In this document: piece after piece, positions 29,463 through 38,465 of the stretch
Layout: each line of letters opens with the position of its first letter
Numbering within the stretch: the stretch's first letter is position 1
NCBI GenBank assembly: GCA_963761735.1
Contig: CAVXHQ010000001.1
Span: forward strand, 1 to 64,000
Length of the DNA stretch: 64,000 nt
Direction of reading: 5' to 3'
Origin: CAVXHQ01 sp963761735
GTDB lineage: Bacteria; Pseudomonadota; Alphaproteobacteria; Rhodobacterales; Rhodobacteraceae
Translations under genes and position numbers: made by a program
The notes under the pieces: model-generated
Databases searched by the model: none
Told to the model about the DNA's origin: nothing
Seen by the model: only the letters and a program-made list of their open reading frames with translations

Positions 29463-29603
29463 TCGATTCTCCTTGATTACTTGACACGCATTACACGCAT
29501 AGGTTGCAACGTTACCTTCCTGACCGTAACGGTAAGTTTACAGTAGTGTTTGCCTGACAAACCTCAATCGGCGAACGTCCGGAAAGCGGAAATACGCAAT
29601 ATC

Positions 29604-29963
29604 ATGACAAAAACAGGGGCTGAAATGAGAGTTTTTGTGCTTAAAACCTGCGATGCCTGCCGCCGGGCCCTGAGGGAGCTGGCGGCGGATGGCGCCGATG
29701 TGCAGGTAATTGATGTCCGGGCGGACGGGATCGCGCTGGAGGATCGTCGCCGTATTGCCGGACAGTTCGCGGACCGCGCGATCAACCGGGCCTCGGCAAC
29801 ATGGCGCGGTCTCGACGCTGCAACGCGGGAGATGCCGGTCGAGGATCTGCTGGCCGCGCATCCGACAGTGATGAAGCGCCCCGTGATCGAGGCGGACGGT
29901 GTCTGGCACATCGGCTGGAAGGCCGATGTGCGCAACGCGCTGCTCGGCGATCAGTCCGCCTGA
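29604..29963 (+). CDS. ArsC/Spx-family protein
   Basis: About 119 residues (from 29604; ATG 29625 is an alternative). It has the thioredoxin-like start MRVFVLKTCDACRRALRELA with a CxxC where ArsC has its N-terminal Cys. Typical later elements are TWRGLDAATREM and HPTVMKRPVIEADG. It could be a glutaredoxin-dependent reductase or a Spx-like regulator. Its 3' end overlaps convergent thrS by 13 bases. Confidence 0.75.
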   Translation: MTKTGAEMRVFVLKTCDACRRALRELAADGADVQVIDVRADGIALEDRRRIAGQFADRAINRASATWRGLDAATREMPVEDLLAAHPTVMKRPVIEADGVWHIGWKADVRNALLGDQSA

Positions 29964-31957
29964 GAGGACAGGTCTGGCGGCAATGCCTCGGCGGTAAGCT
30001 GCGCGATCACCGCGTCGCGCGGCAAGACCTCGCTGCGGGTGTTGCCAAGCCGTCGCATCGACACCGTCCCCTCGGCCACCTCCCGCGCGCCGATGGCGAG
30101 GATCACCGGTACTTTGCCAAGGCTGTGTTCGCGGACCTTGTAGTTAATCTTTTCGTTCCGAATATCTGCCTCTGCACGAATACCAGCCTTTTTAAGGGCT
30201 TGCACGGTGTCGTTCACGTAGTCGTCGGCGTCGGACACGATCGAGGCCACGACGACCTGACGCGGTGCCAGCCACAAAGGCAGCTTGCCCGCATAGCTTT
30301 CGATCAGAATGCCGATGAACCTCTCGAAAGAGCCGAGGGCGGCCCGGTGCAGCATGACGGGACGGTGTTTGGCGCCGTCCTCGCCGATGTAATCCGCGTC
30401 AAGCCGGTCGGGCAGCACGAAATCGACCTGATGCGTGCCGCATTGCCAGTCGCGACCGATCGCGTCGGTCAGCACGAATTCCAGTTTCGGACCATAGAAC
30501 GCCCCCTCGCCGGGGTTCATCTCGGGCTCGATACCCGCTGCACGGGTGGCCGACAGCAACGCCGCCTCGGCCTTGTCCCAGACTTCGTCGGAGCCGGACC
30601 GTTTTTCGGGACGGTCCGAGAATTTCACCTTGAAGCTCTCGAACCCGAGCTCGCGGTAGATGCCGGACAGAAAATCGATGTAGACCGCCGTCTCGCTCTC
30701 GATCTGGTCCTCGCGGCAAAAGATGTGACCGTCGTCCTGGGTAAACCCGCGCACGCGCATGATGCCGTGCAGCGCGCCCGACGGCTCATACCGCGCACAG
30801 GAGCCGAATTCGGCCATGCGCAGGGGCAGGTCGCGATAGCTTTTGATGCCCTGATTGAAAATCTGCACATGGCACGGACAGTTCATCGGCTTGAGGGCGT
30901 TGATGCGGGTGTGTTTGGGATTGGCCAGCCGTTCGGCGGCGTGGACGGCGTTGTCGCCTTCCGCGCTGCGGCTCTCGTCGACCTCGACGATGAACATGTG
31001 ATCCTGGTACTTCTCCCAGTGGCCTGAGGCCTCCCACAATTTGCGGTCGACGACCTGCGGCGTATTCACCTCGACATAGCCACCGGCGCGCTGCTTGCGG
31101 CGGACGTAGTCCTGCAAGGTGGTATAGATCGTCCAGCCGTTGGGGTGCCAGAATATCTGGCCCGGCGCCTCTTCCTGCATATGGTACAGGTCCATCTCAC
31201 GTCCCAGACGGCGGTGGTCGCGCTTTGCCGCCTCTTCGAGCATCACCAGATGCGCCTTGAGGTCCTCGCGGTTCGCAAAAGCGACGCCGGTGATGCGCTG
31301 CAGTTGCGGACGGGTGACGTCGCCGAACCAATAGGCGCCGGACACGCCCATCAGCTTGAACGCATCGGCGGGCAATTGCCCGGTGTGTTGCAGGTGCGGG
31401 CCACGGCACATGTCCTGCCACCCGCCGTGCCAGTACATCCGGATCGGCACGCCTTCGGGAATGCGGGCGATCAGTTCGACCTTGAAAGGCTCGTCCAGCG
31501 CCTCGTAGTGGGCGATGGCGCGCTCGCGGTCCCAGATCTCGGTGCGGACGGGATCGCGGGCGTTGATGATCTTCTTCATCTCCGCCTCGATGCGGCCGAG
31601 ATCCTCGGGGGTGAAGGGCTCGGCGCGGTCGAAATCGTAGAACCAGCCGTGGTCGGTGACGGGACCGATGGTAACCTTGGTCTCGGGCCAGATCGTCTGT
31701 ACGGCGCGCGCCATGACATGCGCGAAATCGTGACGGATGAGCTCGAGGGCCGGCGCCTGTTCTTTCATCGTGTTGATGGCAATGGTCGCATCGGCGTCGA
31801 TCGGCCAGGCAAGGTCCCAGTGCGCGCCGTTCACGGTTGCGGAAACAGCCTTTTTCGCAAGGCTGGTGGCGATGGCCGCGGCCACACCGGCGGGCGTGAT
31901 ACCGGCATCGAAGGTGCGGGCTGTGCCATCGGGAAAGGTAAGGGAAATCTGGGCCAT
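29951..31957 (-). CDS. thrS: Threonyl-tRNA synthetase
   Basis: The 668-residue class II synthetase has an N-terminal TGS domain (ISLTFPDGTARTFDAGITPA), the editing-domain HxxxH (LIRHDFAHVMARA), catalytic motif 2 (MAEFGSCARYEPSGALHGIM followed by RVRGFTQDD) and motif 3 (HRAALGSFERFIGILIE). The C-terminal anticodon-binding domain (VVASIVSDADDYV) is complete. No T-box or leader was recognised upstream. Confidence 0.96.
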   Translation of the reverse strand: MAQISLTFPDGTARTFDAGITPAGVAAAIATSLAKKAVSATVNGAHWDLAWPIDADATIAINTMKEQAPALELIRHDFAHVMARAVQTIWPETKVTIGPVTDHGWFYDFDRAEPFTPEDLGRIEAEMKKIINARDPVRTEIWDRERAIAHYEALDEPFKVELIARIPEGVPIRMYWHGGWQDMCRGPHLQHTGQLPADAFKLMGVSGAYWFGDVTRPQLQRITGVAFANREDLKAHLVMLEEAAKRDHRRLGREMDLYHMQEEAPGQIFWHPNGWTIYTTLQDYVRRKQRAGGYVEVNTPQVVDRKLWEASGHWEKYQDHMFIVEVDESRSAEGDNAVHAAERLANPKHTRINALKPMNCPCHVQIFNQGIKSYRDLPLRMAEFGSCARYEPSGALHGIMRVRGFTQDDGHIFCREDQIESETAVYIDFLSGIYRELGFESFKVKFSDRPEKRSGSDEVWDKAEAALLSATRAAGIEPEMNPGEGAFYGPKLEFVLTDAIGRDWQCGTHQVDFVLPDRLDADYIGEDGAKHRPVMLHRAALGSFERFIGILIESYAGKLPLWLAPRQVVVASIVSDADDYVNDTVQALKKAGIRAEADIRNEKINYKVREHSLGKVPVILAIGAREVAEGTVSMRRLGNTRSEVLPRDAVIAQLTAEALPPDLSSQAD

Positions 31958-32179
31958 CGACAGGGCTCCTCGTCGGTCTGGCGCCTACAGGTGCGCCCGG
32001 TTGCGGGTATATATCGGCCTTTTCCGTGGCGGCGCGGCATAAGTCAAGCGGGGGGTGCTCCCGCCCGTCGTTGCCGCTGGCGCGGCGCCATCCCGTTGGG
32101 CCGGGCGCCGCTGTGCGGCGCGGTTTTCCGCGGCATTGGGCGCGCCTCACTGCAAACGATTCCGCCGGTGGCAACCTGT

Positions 32180-32212
32180 GCCTCCGGCGGGGATATTTTC
32201 GACCAGAAGAAG
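32180..32212 (+). repeat. GCCTCCGGCGGG intergenic motif, copy 1
   Basis: A 33-base segment starting GCCTCCGGCGGGGATATTTT and ending GAAGAAG lies between thrS and the START-domain gene. A second copy at 42088 shares the first 12 bases exactly and about 25 of 33 overall. The GC half followed by an AT/A-rich half suggests a conserved intergenic element. I recall similar sequences as common in Rhodobacterales; the role is not established. Confidence 0.55.
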
Positions 32213-32219
32213 CCGGACG

Positions 32220-32669
32220 TCAGCCGTCGTGCTCCTCCATCAGGTAGGCGCCGCCGAAATTTGCCGGATTGCCGGTTTCCAGCCATGTCTTGATCCCGGC
32301 GAGCGAGCGATACCAGCCATCCGCCGTGCCACCCTCGGGGTCGTTGTTCAGACCGTGATGCTCGACGGTGAGTTTGCAGAAATCGCCCTCTGTCTCGATC
32401 AGATAGACGACGCGGCTTGGCGTCGTGACGTCGTCCCATTTGGGCTCGAACGTCGTGACGAGGCGGCTGTGGGGTACGACCTCGATCTCGCGGGCATGCA
32501 TCGTGACGGTGCCGTCCGGCATCCGGTAGATCAACGTATCGCCCCGTCGCTCGGCGGTCTGGCCGAGAAAATCGTATTTCGCAAAAGCGTCCGCCTCGGT
32601 CAACGCCGCCCACAGCGCCTCTTGCGTGCAGCGGATATACGTCTGGGTCATGAAATCGGGCTTGGTCAT
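32220..32669 (-). CDS. SRPBCC (START/AHSA1-like) domain protein
   Basis: The 149-residue helix-grip protein has MTQTYIRCTQEALWAALTEA, an RYMPDGTV-like middle, HSRLVTTFEPKWDD and a C-terminal helix SLAGIKTWLETG. It is paralogous to the C-terminal domain of the next gene (shared IRCTQEALWAALT and KxWLETG), pointing to a local duplication. The ligand is unknown. Confidence 0.8.
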   Translation of the reverse strand: MTKPDFMTQTYIRCTQEALWAALTEADAFAKYDFLGQTAERRGDTLIYRMPDGTVTMHAREIEVVPHSRLVTTFEPKWDDVTTPSRVVYLIETEGDFCKLTVEHHGLNNDPEGGTADGWYRSLAGIKTWLETGNPANFGGAYLMEEHDG

Positions 32670-32705
32670 CTGGTTGCTCCATCCAGAGGTTTCGGGTTCG
32701 TCGTG

Positions 32706-33449
32706 TCAGGCCGCCGCGCGCAAGGCAGCGCCGGTCTCGAGCCAGGATTTGAGAGACGCGGCCAGCCGCGCCCAGCCTTCGGTGATGCCGGTTTCGCCGG
32801 TCGGCAGATCGTAGTGCTCGATGGTCAGCTTGCACGCGTCGCCCTGTGGTTCGATCAGGTAGACCATGTGCGTCGTGGCCCCGGGCGGGTCCATGTACAG
32901 CGGCTCGAACGTCATCGCGATGCGGGCCTTGGGATCAAGCGCGGTGGTCGTCTGGCGCAGCATCACCGATCCGTCGGGGCGCAGGAAATCGACGTTTTCG
33001 CCGACAACCGCGTCCCCCGTGACCTTGCGGCAAAAGAAATGATAGGCCGCCATCTGATCGGCGCGGGTCAGCGCCGCCCACAGGGCGTCCTGCGTACATC
33101 TGATGAACGTCTGCATCATGAAATCGGGCTTTCCCATATCGGTCTCTCTTTCCAGTTGCTGTTTCATGTCGATCAGGGCGCGCGCCTGCACCTGCAGGAA
33201 AGGTGCGACCCAGCGGTCCATCATCTCCTGCATCGGGGCGGCGTTGAGGTAGTGGTATTTGAACCGCCCCGACCTGTGGGTCACGATCAGATGCGCACCT
33301 TCGAGGACGGCGAGATGTTTCATCACGCCAAAGCGGCTCATCGAGAGCACCGCCTCAAGCTCGGTCAGGCTTTGCCCGTCCCGCAGACGCAACGCATCCA
33401 GAAGGGCACGGCGTGCGGGGTCGTTCAGAGCTTTGAAGATCATGTCCAT
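32706..33449 (-). CDS. ArsR-family regulator fused to an SRPBCC domain
   Basis: The 247-residue two-domain protein starts with an ArsR-type winged helix (MIFKALNDPARRALLDALRL, recognition LSMSRFGVMKHLAVLEGAHL, wing HRSGRFKYHYLN). From residue ~107 it continues as an AHSA1-like domain (FIRCTQDALWAALTRADQMA). The fusion suggests a repressor whose ligand sits in the helix-grip pocket. It is first in a minus-strand pair with its SRPBCC paralogue. Confidence 0.85.
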   Translation of the reverse strand: MDMIFKALNDPARRALLDALRLRDGQSLTELEAVLSMSRFGVMKHLAVLEGAHLIVTHRSGRFKYHYLNAAPMQEMMDRWVAPFLQVQARALIDMKQQLERETDMGKPDFMMQTFIRCTQDALWAALTRADQMAAYHFFCRKVTGDAVVGENVDFLRPDGSVMLRQTTTALDPKARIAMTFEPLYMDPPGATTHMVYLIEPQGDACKLTIEHYDLPTGETGITEGWARLAASLKSWLETGAALRAAA

Positions 33450-33572
33450 GGGGAACCTTATAGGTTACACTTTAGTAACGTGACAATAGGGTAACGTAAT
33501 TATCGCGGATTTTGGCTGGAGGCAGTGCGCGCAAACGGCCAGGATGCGGTAAACCAAGGAGATCGGCGCAGG

Positions 33573-34313
33573 ATGATACGGATGACGAGCCCGCAGGGAC
33601 GCGACCTGGCGATGGAAACGATCCCCGGGACGGGGCCGGGGGTGATCTTTCTGGGCGGCTTTCGATCCGATATGGAAGGGAGCAAGGCGCTGTATCTGCG
33701 CGACTGGTGCACGCAACGGGGCCGAGCGTTCACCCGGTTCGACTATTCGGGTCACGGGGCCAGTGGCGGACGATTCGAGGATGGCGCGATCGGCGACTGG
33801 TTCGAGGATGCCTGCGCGGTGCTCGGCGGACTGACCGGTCCGCAGGTCCTTGTCGGCAGTTCGATGGGCGGCTGGATCGCGCTGCTGATCGCACGCGCCT
33901 TGCCGGAACGCGTCGCGGGCCTCGTCACCATCGCCGCGGCCCCCGATTTTACCGTCGCGATGCTGTCGCGCGAAATGACGGCGGCGCAGCGCGCGACATG
34001 GGAGACGGACGGGCAGGTGGCGCTGCCGTCGGACTACGGCGACCCCTATATCATCACCCGTCGCCTGATCGACGAGGCGCAGGGGCGGCTGGTGATGGAC
34101 CAGCCCCTCGCACTGCCGTTTCCGGTGCGGATGTTGCAGGGCACGGCGGATGTCGATGTGTTGCAATCTGTTGCGACCGATCTTTTGGCGCATGCCACCG
34201 GGCCGGACATCCGGCTGACCCTCGTCAAAGGCGCCGATCACCGGTTTTCGGAACCGGCGTATCTCGCACTTATCGGCAGTGCGGTGACCGAAGTCGTGGC
34301 GGACCTGTCGTGA
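33573..34313 (+). CDS. Alpha/beta hydrolase
   Basis: About 246 residues from MIRMTSPQGRDLAMETIPGT. The oxyanion region is VIFLGGFRSDMEG, the nucleophile elbow is VGSSMGGWIALL (Ser), the acid is probably Asp in LQGTADVDV, and the catalytic His is in GADHRFS. It resembles bacterial ABHD10/palmitoyl-thioesterase-like hydrolases. It is divergent from the ArsR-SRPBCC gene. Confidence 0.85.
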   Translation: MIRMTSPQGRDLAMETIPGTGPGVIFLGGFRSDMEGSKALYLRDWCTQRGRAFTRFDYSGHGASGGRFEDGAIGDWFEDACAVLGGLTGPQVLVGSSMGGWIALLIARALPERVAGLVTIAAAPDFTVAMLSREMTAAQRATWETDGQVALPSDYGDPYIITRRLIDEAQGRLVMDQPLALPFPVRMLQGTADVDVLQSVATDLLAHATGPDIRLTLVKGADHRFSEPAYLALIGSAVTEVVADLS

Positions 34314-34425
34314 GGGTGAAGGCGGCGGCGCGACTTGGGACAGGGGCATATGCCCTGTGCACATCAAGCGATGGCGCCCGTCGGAGACGTTTTTCCCGGC
34401 CCGTACCGGCCAAAGGCTGACCGCC

Positions 34426-35055
34426 ATGCGCAAACCGGCCTCGATGCGCGGCCTCGAGAATCTGGGTCGCAGGCGGCTGTCGCGCCACTTTTTTCTGCGC
34501 GATTTTCTGTATTCCGAGATTGCCGCCCTGAACGGGCTGTCGAATGTCCCCGACAATCCCCGCCTTGTGATCGACCGGGGCAGGGCATTCGCCAGCCAGC
34601 TCCTCGATCCGCTCGAGGATACGTTCGGCCGGGTGACCCTGCGGTCGGGCTATCGCTCGGCGCAGGTCAATGCCTTTGGCAACGCGCAAAACCTGAATTG
34701 CGCCCGCAACGATCACCCGGAGGAATGCCACATCTGGGACAGCCCGCATGCGGCAGTTGCGGGGGCCACGGTCGTGATCCCGTGGTTTGCGGATCAATTC
34801 GCACGGGGGCGCGACTGGCGCGATCTGGCGTGGTGGATCCACGACCATCTGCCCTATTCCGAAATGTGGTTCTTTCCCAAACTCTGCGCCTTCAATCTGT
34901 CGTGGCGCCCCGACCCGTGGCGCAAGATCGCGAGCTATGTGGCCCCTCGTGGCACGTTGCTCAGGCGCGGCGACGCGCCGGGTGAATGCGCCTCGACGCG
35001 CGCCGCGCGATATGCCGATTTTCCCGTGTTGCGGGGCGTGCCTGCGCCGGCGTGA
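34426..35055 (+). CDS. Hypothetical protein, possible M15-type peptidase
   Basis: About 209 residues from MRKPASMRGLENLG (ATG 34357 also in frame). The segment FGRVTLRSGYRSAQVNAFGN is reminiscent of the S-G-Y-R-S/N motif of M15 D-Ala-D-Ala peptidases. HIWDSPHAAVAGATVVIPWF could supply metal ligands, but the spacing is not classical. No signal peptide is visible. Function is uncertain. Confidence 0.5.
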   Translation: MRKPASMRGLENLGRRRLSRHFFLRDFLYSEIAALNGLSNVPDNPRLVIDRGRAFASQLLDPLEDTFGRVTLRSGYRSAQVNAFGNAQNLNCARNDHPEECHIWDSPHAAVAGATVVIPWFADQFARGRDWRDLAWWIHDHLPYSEMWFFPKLCAFNLSWRPDPWRKIASYVAPRGTLLRRGDAPGECASTRAARYADFPVLRGVPAPA

Positions 35056-35097
35056 CCGGTTTTGACGGCGAGGCGACGGTGCCTTATCCGAGCGGGG

Positions 35098-36450
35098 TCA
35101 TACGGGCATCGCGCCTTTTCCCTTCGGCGCGTCGCCCGGCGCGATCGCGGCAACCTCGGCGGGGGCGTCCTTGTTGGCCGGGGTGACCCGGCGGGCCTTC
35201 GGCCTGATCTCCTCGGCGTCGCCTGAATTGGCATCGATGAACTTCAGCACCAGAGGTCTGATGTTCTCGCGCCAGCTGCGTCCGGCGAAAATGCCGAAAT
35301 GTCCCGCGCCGCCTTCGAGGTGGCTCGCCTTTTTGGATTTTGGCAGGCCGGTCAACAGGTCAAGCGCCGCAAGGCACTGACCGGGCGCGGAAATATCGTC
35401 CTCTTCGCCTTCGATGATGTGGACGGCGACATTCGTGATCTTGCCGATATCGACGGCCTCGCCCGCGACGGTAAAGGCGTTGCGGGCGATTTCGCGCTCT
35501 TTGAAGATGCGCTGAACCGTCGAAAGGTAAAATTCCGACGGCATGTCCATAACCGACAGATATTCGTCATAGAAAGCGTTGTGCCGGTCGTGGTCGGACG
35601 CTTCGCCTTTGACGACGCGCATGATCTGATCCTGAAAGGCCTGGGCGTGAGTCTCCTGATTCATCGAAATGAACGAGGCCAGTTGCAGCAGGCCGGGATA
35701 GACCTTGCGCCCGACGCCTTTGTATTTGAACCCGACCCGCTGGATCATCGTCTCTTCGAGGATGCCCATGGTGACGGAACGGCCGAAATCGGTGACATCG
35801 GTATGGTTCGCCTCCGGGTCGACGGGGCCGCCGATCAGGGTCAGGGATTTAGGCTGCGCGCTCGGATCCTGTTCGGCCAGATAGGCGGTGGCGACAAGGG
35901 CGAGAGGCACCGGCTGGCAGACCGCGATGACGTGCAGGTCGCTGCCGAGGTGTTGCATGTAGTTGACGAGGTAGAGAGTGTAATCCTCGACGTCGAATTT
36001 GCCCGCCGAGACCGGAATATCGCGCGCGTTGTGCCAGTCGGTCACGAAAACCTCGCAATCGGGGATCAGCGACACGACAGTTTTGCGCAGCAACGTGGCA
36101 TAGTGCCCCGACATCGGGGCCACCAGCAGGACACGGCGTTTTTTCGGCGCGCGGCCCGCGACCTTGAAGTGGATCAGGTCTCCGAACGGCTCTTCGACGA
36201 CCTTCATCACGCGGACCGTATGGTCGCGTCCGTCAGCGCCGGCGACGGTGGGGATGTTCCAGTCGGGCTTGGTGGACATGCGGCTGAACGACCGTTCAGT
36301 CACCTCTCCCCAGGCTTTCATCCATTCGACCATGGGGTTACCCGTCATGGCCATCATCGGGAAATTGCCCAGAGCGCGCGCCGAGGCGCCCATCCACTGG
36401 TTTGCATTTCGCATGCTTTCCATCAGGTCGTAGGAAACCATATACTTCAC
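35098..36450 (-). CDS. phaZ: Intracellular polyhydroxyalkanoate depolymerase
   Basis: About 450 residues. The GTG at 36450 is chosen because GGAGG lies seven bases upstream and the family starts VKYMVSYDLMESMRNANQWM. Conserved stretches are VLLVAPMSGHYATLLRKTV, EVFVTDWHNARDIP, VIAVCQPVPLALVATAYLAE (with Cys in the nucleophile-elbow position) and the His region LEGGAGHFGIFAGRSWRE. It degrades stored PHB granules and is divergently placed to phaC. Confidence 0.9.
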   Translation of the reverse strand: MKYMVSYDLMESMRNANQWMGASARALGNFPMMAMTGNPMVEWMKAWGEVTERSFSRMSTKPDWNIPTVAGADGRDHTVRVMKVVEEPFGDLIHFKVAGRAPKKRRVLLVAPMSGHYATLLRKTVVSLIPDCEVFVTDWHNARDIPVSAGKFDVEDYTLYLVNYMQHLGSDLHVIAVCQPVPLALVATAYLAEQDPSAQPKSLTLIGGPVDPEANHTDVTDFGRSVTMGILEETMIQRVGFKYKGVGRKVYPGLLQLASFISMNQETHAQAFQDQIMRVVKGEASDHDRHNAFYDEYLSVMDMPSEFYLSTVQRIFKEREIARNAFTVAGEAVDIGKITNVAVHIIEGEEDDISAPGQCLAALDLLTGLPKSKKASHLEGGAGHFGIFAGRSWRENIRPLVLKFIDANSGDAEEIRPKARRVTPANKDAPAEVAAIAPGDAPKGKGAMPV

Positions 36451-36555
36451 GGGTGAACCTCCGGATTCGGTCACGCGGCCTGCGGTGTTCGTCATCGGGC
36501 CATGGCCGCGGGCCAACCGGATGCTGCAAGTGCAAACTAGGGCGTCGAGTGTGTT

Positions 36556-38391
36556 ATGACAACAAAAAATTCAGGCGATAAAGAGGCGGGTAGTCTCAAG
36601 AACGATGAATTGTCAGGCGAAAACCTGTCAAAGCTCGAAGGGAATGTCGCCAGAATTGAGGCGTTAACCCAACGTTTACTTTCTGCACTTGCATCCCCGC
36701 GGGCCGTGCCTTCGTCCTTGCAGGGGCCGTCGGCGGATTTGTATGCCCGCGCCGGTGCGGCCTATATGGCCGAGTGGATGGCCAACCCGGCAAAGATCAT
36801 CGAGAGCCAGATGACATTCTGGTCAAAGACGGTGACCCATTACGTCGAGGCGCAGCATGCCCTTGCGCAGGGTCAGCTGGTGGTGCCGCCCGCCGACGAT
36901 CCCGGGCCCAGGGATCGGCGCTTTGCCAACCCGTTGTGGGACACGCATCCCTACTTTAACTACATCAAGCAACAATATCTGGTTAACGCCGAGGCTGTGA
37001 CCAGTGCCGTCGCAAACGTCGAGGGGCTGGATGCGCGCGAGGCGAAGCGTCTCGATTATTTCACCCGCCAGATCGTCGATCTGTTTTCGCCGACGAATTT
37101 CCTCGCCACCAACCCCGACGCCCTCGAGCGCGCCGCCGAAACCGAAGGCGAAAGCCTCGTCACCGGCCTCGAGAACCTGATCTCGGACCTCGAGGCGCAC
37201 GACGGCGACCTGATCGTGACGCTCGCCGACCGTGAGGCGTTTCAGATCGGTGAAAACCTTGCCACGACGCCCGGCGAGGTCGTGTTCCGCAACGATCTGT
37301 TCGAGCTGATCCAGTACGCGCCCACCACCAAGAAAGTCCGCGAGATCCCCCTCGTGCTGTTCCCGCCGTGGATCAACAAGTTCTATATCCTCGACCTCAA
37401 ACCGCAGAATTCGTTCATCAAATGGGTGGTGGATCAGGGATATACGCTGTTCGTGGTAAGTTGGGTGAACCCCGATGCAGGCTTTCCCGAAACCACGATG
37501 ACGGACTATGTCGAAGACGGTTTCCTTGCGGCAATCGCCGAAGCCAAGGCGATTTCGGGCACCGGACAGGTCAATGCCATCGGCTATTGCATCGCCGGAA
37601 CGACCCTGTCGATGACGCTGGGCGTGATGAAAAAGCGCGGCGATACATCGGTGAAATCCGCAACGTTTTTCACCACGCTGACCGATTTTTCCGATCAGGG
37701 CGAGGTCGGTGTGTTCCTGAACGACGATTTCCTCGACGGGATCGAGGCGGAATGCACGCAGACTGGCATCCTCGACAGTTTCTACATGGCGCGCACGTTC
37801 AGCTATCTGCGTTCCAACGATCTGATCTATCAGCCCGCGATCCGGTCCTACATGATGGGGCAGGCGCCGCCCGCCTTCGATCTGTTGTACTGGAACGGCG
37901 ACGGCACGAACCTGCCCGGTGCGATGGCCGTCGAATATCTGCGCGGGCTGTGCGAGGCGGATTTGTTCGCCACCACGGGGTTCGCGGTGGCGGGCGAGGT
38001 CGTGCAGATCGGCGATGTGGATGTGCCGCTCTGTGCCATCGCCTGCGAGACCGATCACATCGCCGCGTGGAAATCCTCCTTCGACGGGATCGCCAAGATG
38101 GGGTCGGACGACAAGACGTTCATCCTTGCCGGATCGGGCCATATCGCGGGCATCGTCAACCCGCCGAGCCGTGTGAAATACGGCCACTGGACCAATCCGG
38201 ACCTGAGCGTGCCGGCCGACGACTGGCGCGCCGCCGCCGACGCCCACGAAGGATCGTGGTGGCCCACCTGGGAGCCGTGGTTGAAAAAGCGGTCGGGCAA
38301 ACTGGTCGCCGCCCGCGCGCCGGGCGATGCGCAACATCCCAGCCTCGGTCCCGCACCGGGCACCTATGTGACGGTCCGGCACGGCACCTGA
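36556..38391 (+). CDS. phaC: Class I polyhydroxyalkanoate synthase
   Basis: The 611-residue PHA polymerase has the PhaC_N region, FPPWINKFYILDLKPQNSFI, the lipase-like box NAIGYCIAGTTLSM with catalytic Cys, and WNGDGTNLPGAM. Asp (in ETDHIAAW) and His (GSGHIAGIVNPP) complete the triad. It polymerises hydroxyacyl-CoA. It heads a plus-strand run phaC - dikinase - phasin - phaR. ATGCTGCAAGTGCA at 36521-36534 resembles a PhaR half-site. Confidence 0.94.
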   Translation: MTTKNSGDKEAGSLKNDELSGENLSKLEGNVARIEALTQRLLSALASPRAVPSSLQGPSADLYARAGAAYMAEWMANPAKIIESQMTFWSKTVTHYVEAQHALAQGQLVVPPADDPGPRDRRFANPLWDTHPYFNYIKQQYLVNAEAVTSAVANVEGLDAREAKRLDYFTRQIVDLFSPTNFLATNPDALERAAETEGESLVTGLENLISDLEAHDGDLIVTLADREAFQIGENLATTPGEVVFRNDLFELIQYAPTTKKVREIPLVLFPPWINKFYILDLKPQNSFIKWVVDQGYTLFVVSWVNPDAGFPETTMTDYVEDGFLAAIAEAKAISGTGQVNAIGYCIAGTTLSMTLGVMKKRGDTSVKSATFFTTLTDFSDQGEVGVFLNDDFLDGIEAECTQTGILDSFYMARTFSYLRSNDLIYQPAIRSYMMGQAPPAFDLLYWNGDGTNLPGAMAVEYLRGLCEADLFATTGFAVAGEVVQIGDVDVPLCAIACETDHIAAWKSSFDGIAKMGSDDKTFILAGSGHIAGIVNPPSRVKYGHWTNPDLSVPADDWRAAADAHEGSWWPTWEPWLKKRSGKLVAARAPGDAQHPSLGPAPGTYVTVRHGT

Positions 38392-38465
38392 GGCGAAAAC
38401 CCTGGCGGACCCGCCAAGGGCAGGGCACTGCGGCGCGTCACAGAGGGAACCGTAAAGGAAACCCG

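Noticed and set aside
37368..38465. Fusion of the dikinase-like ORF with an upstream 366-residue extension
   Set aside because: The extension is a frame shadow of phaC; a proper start with upstream spacing exists at 38466.
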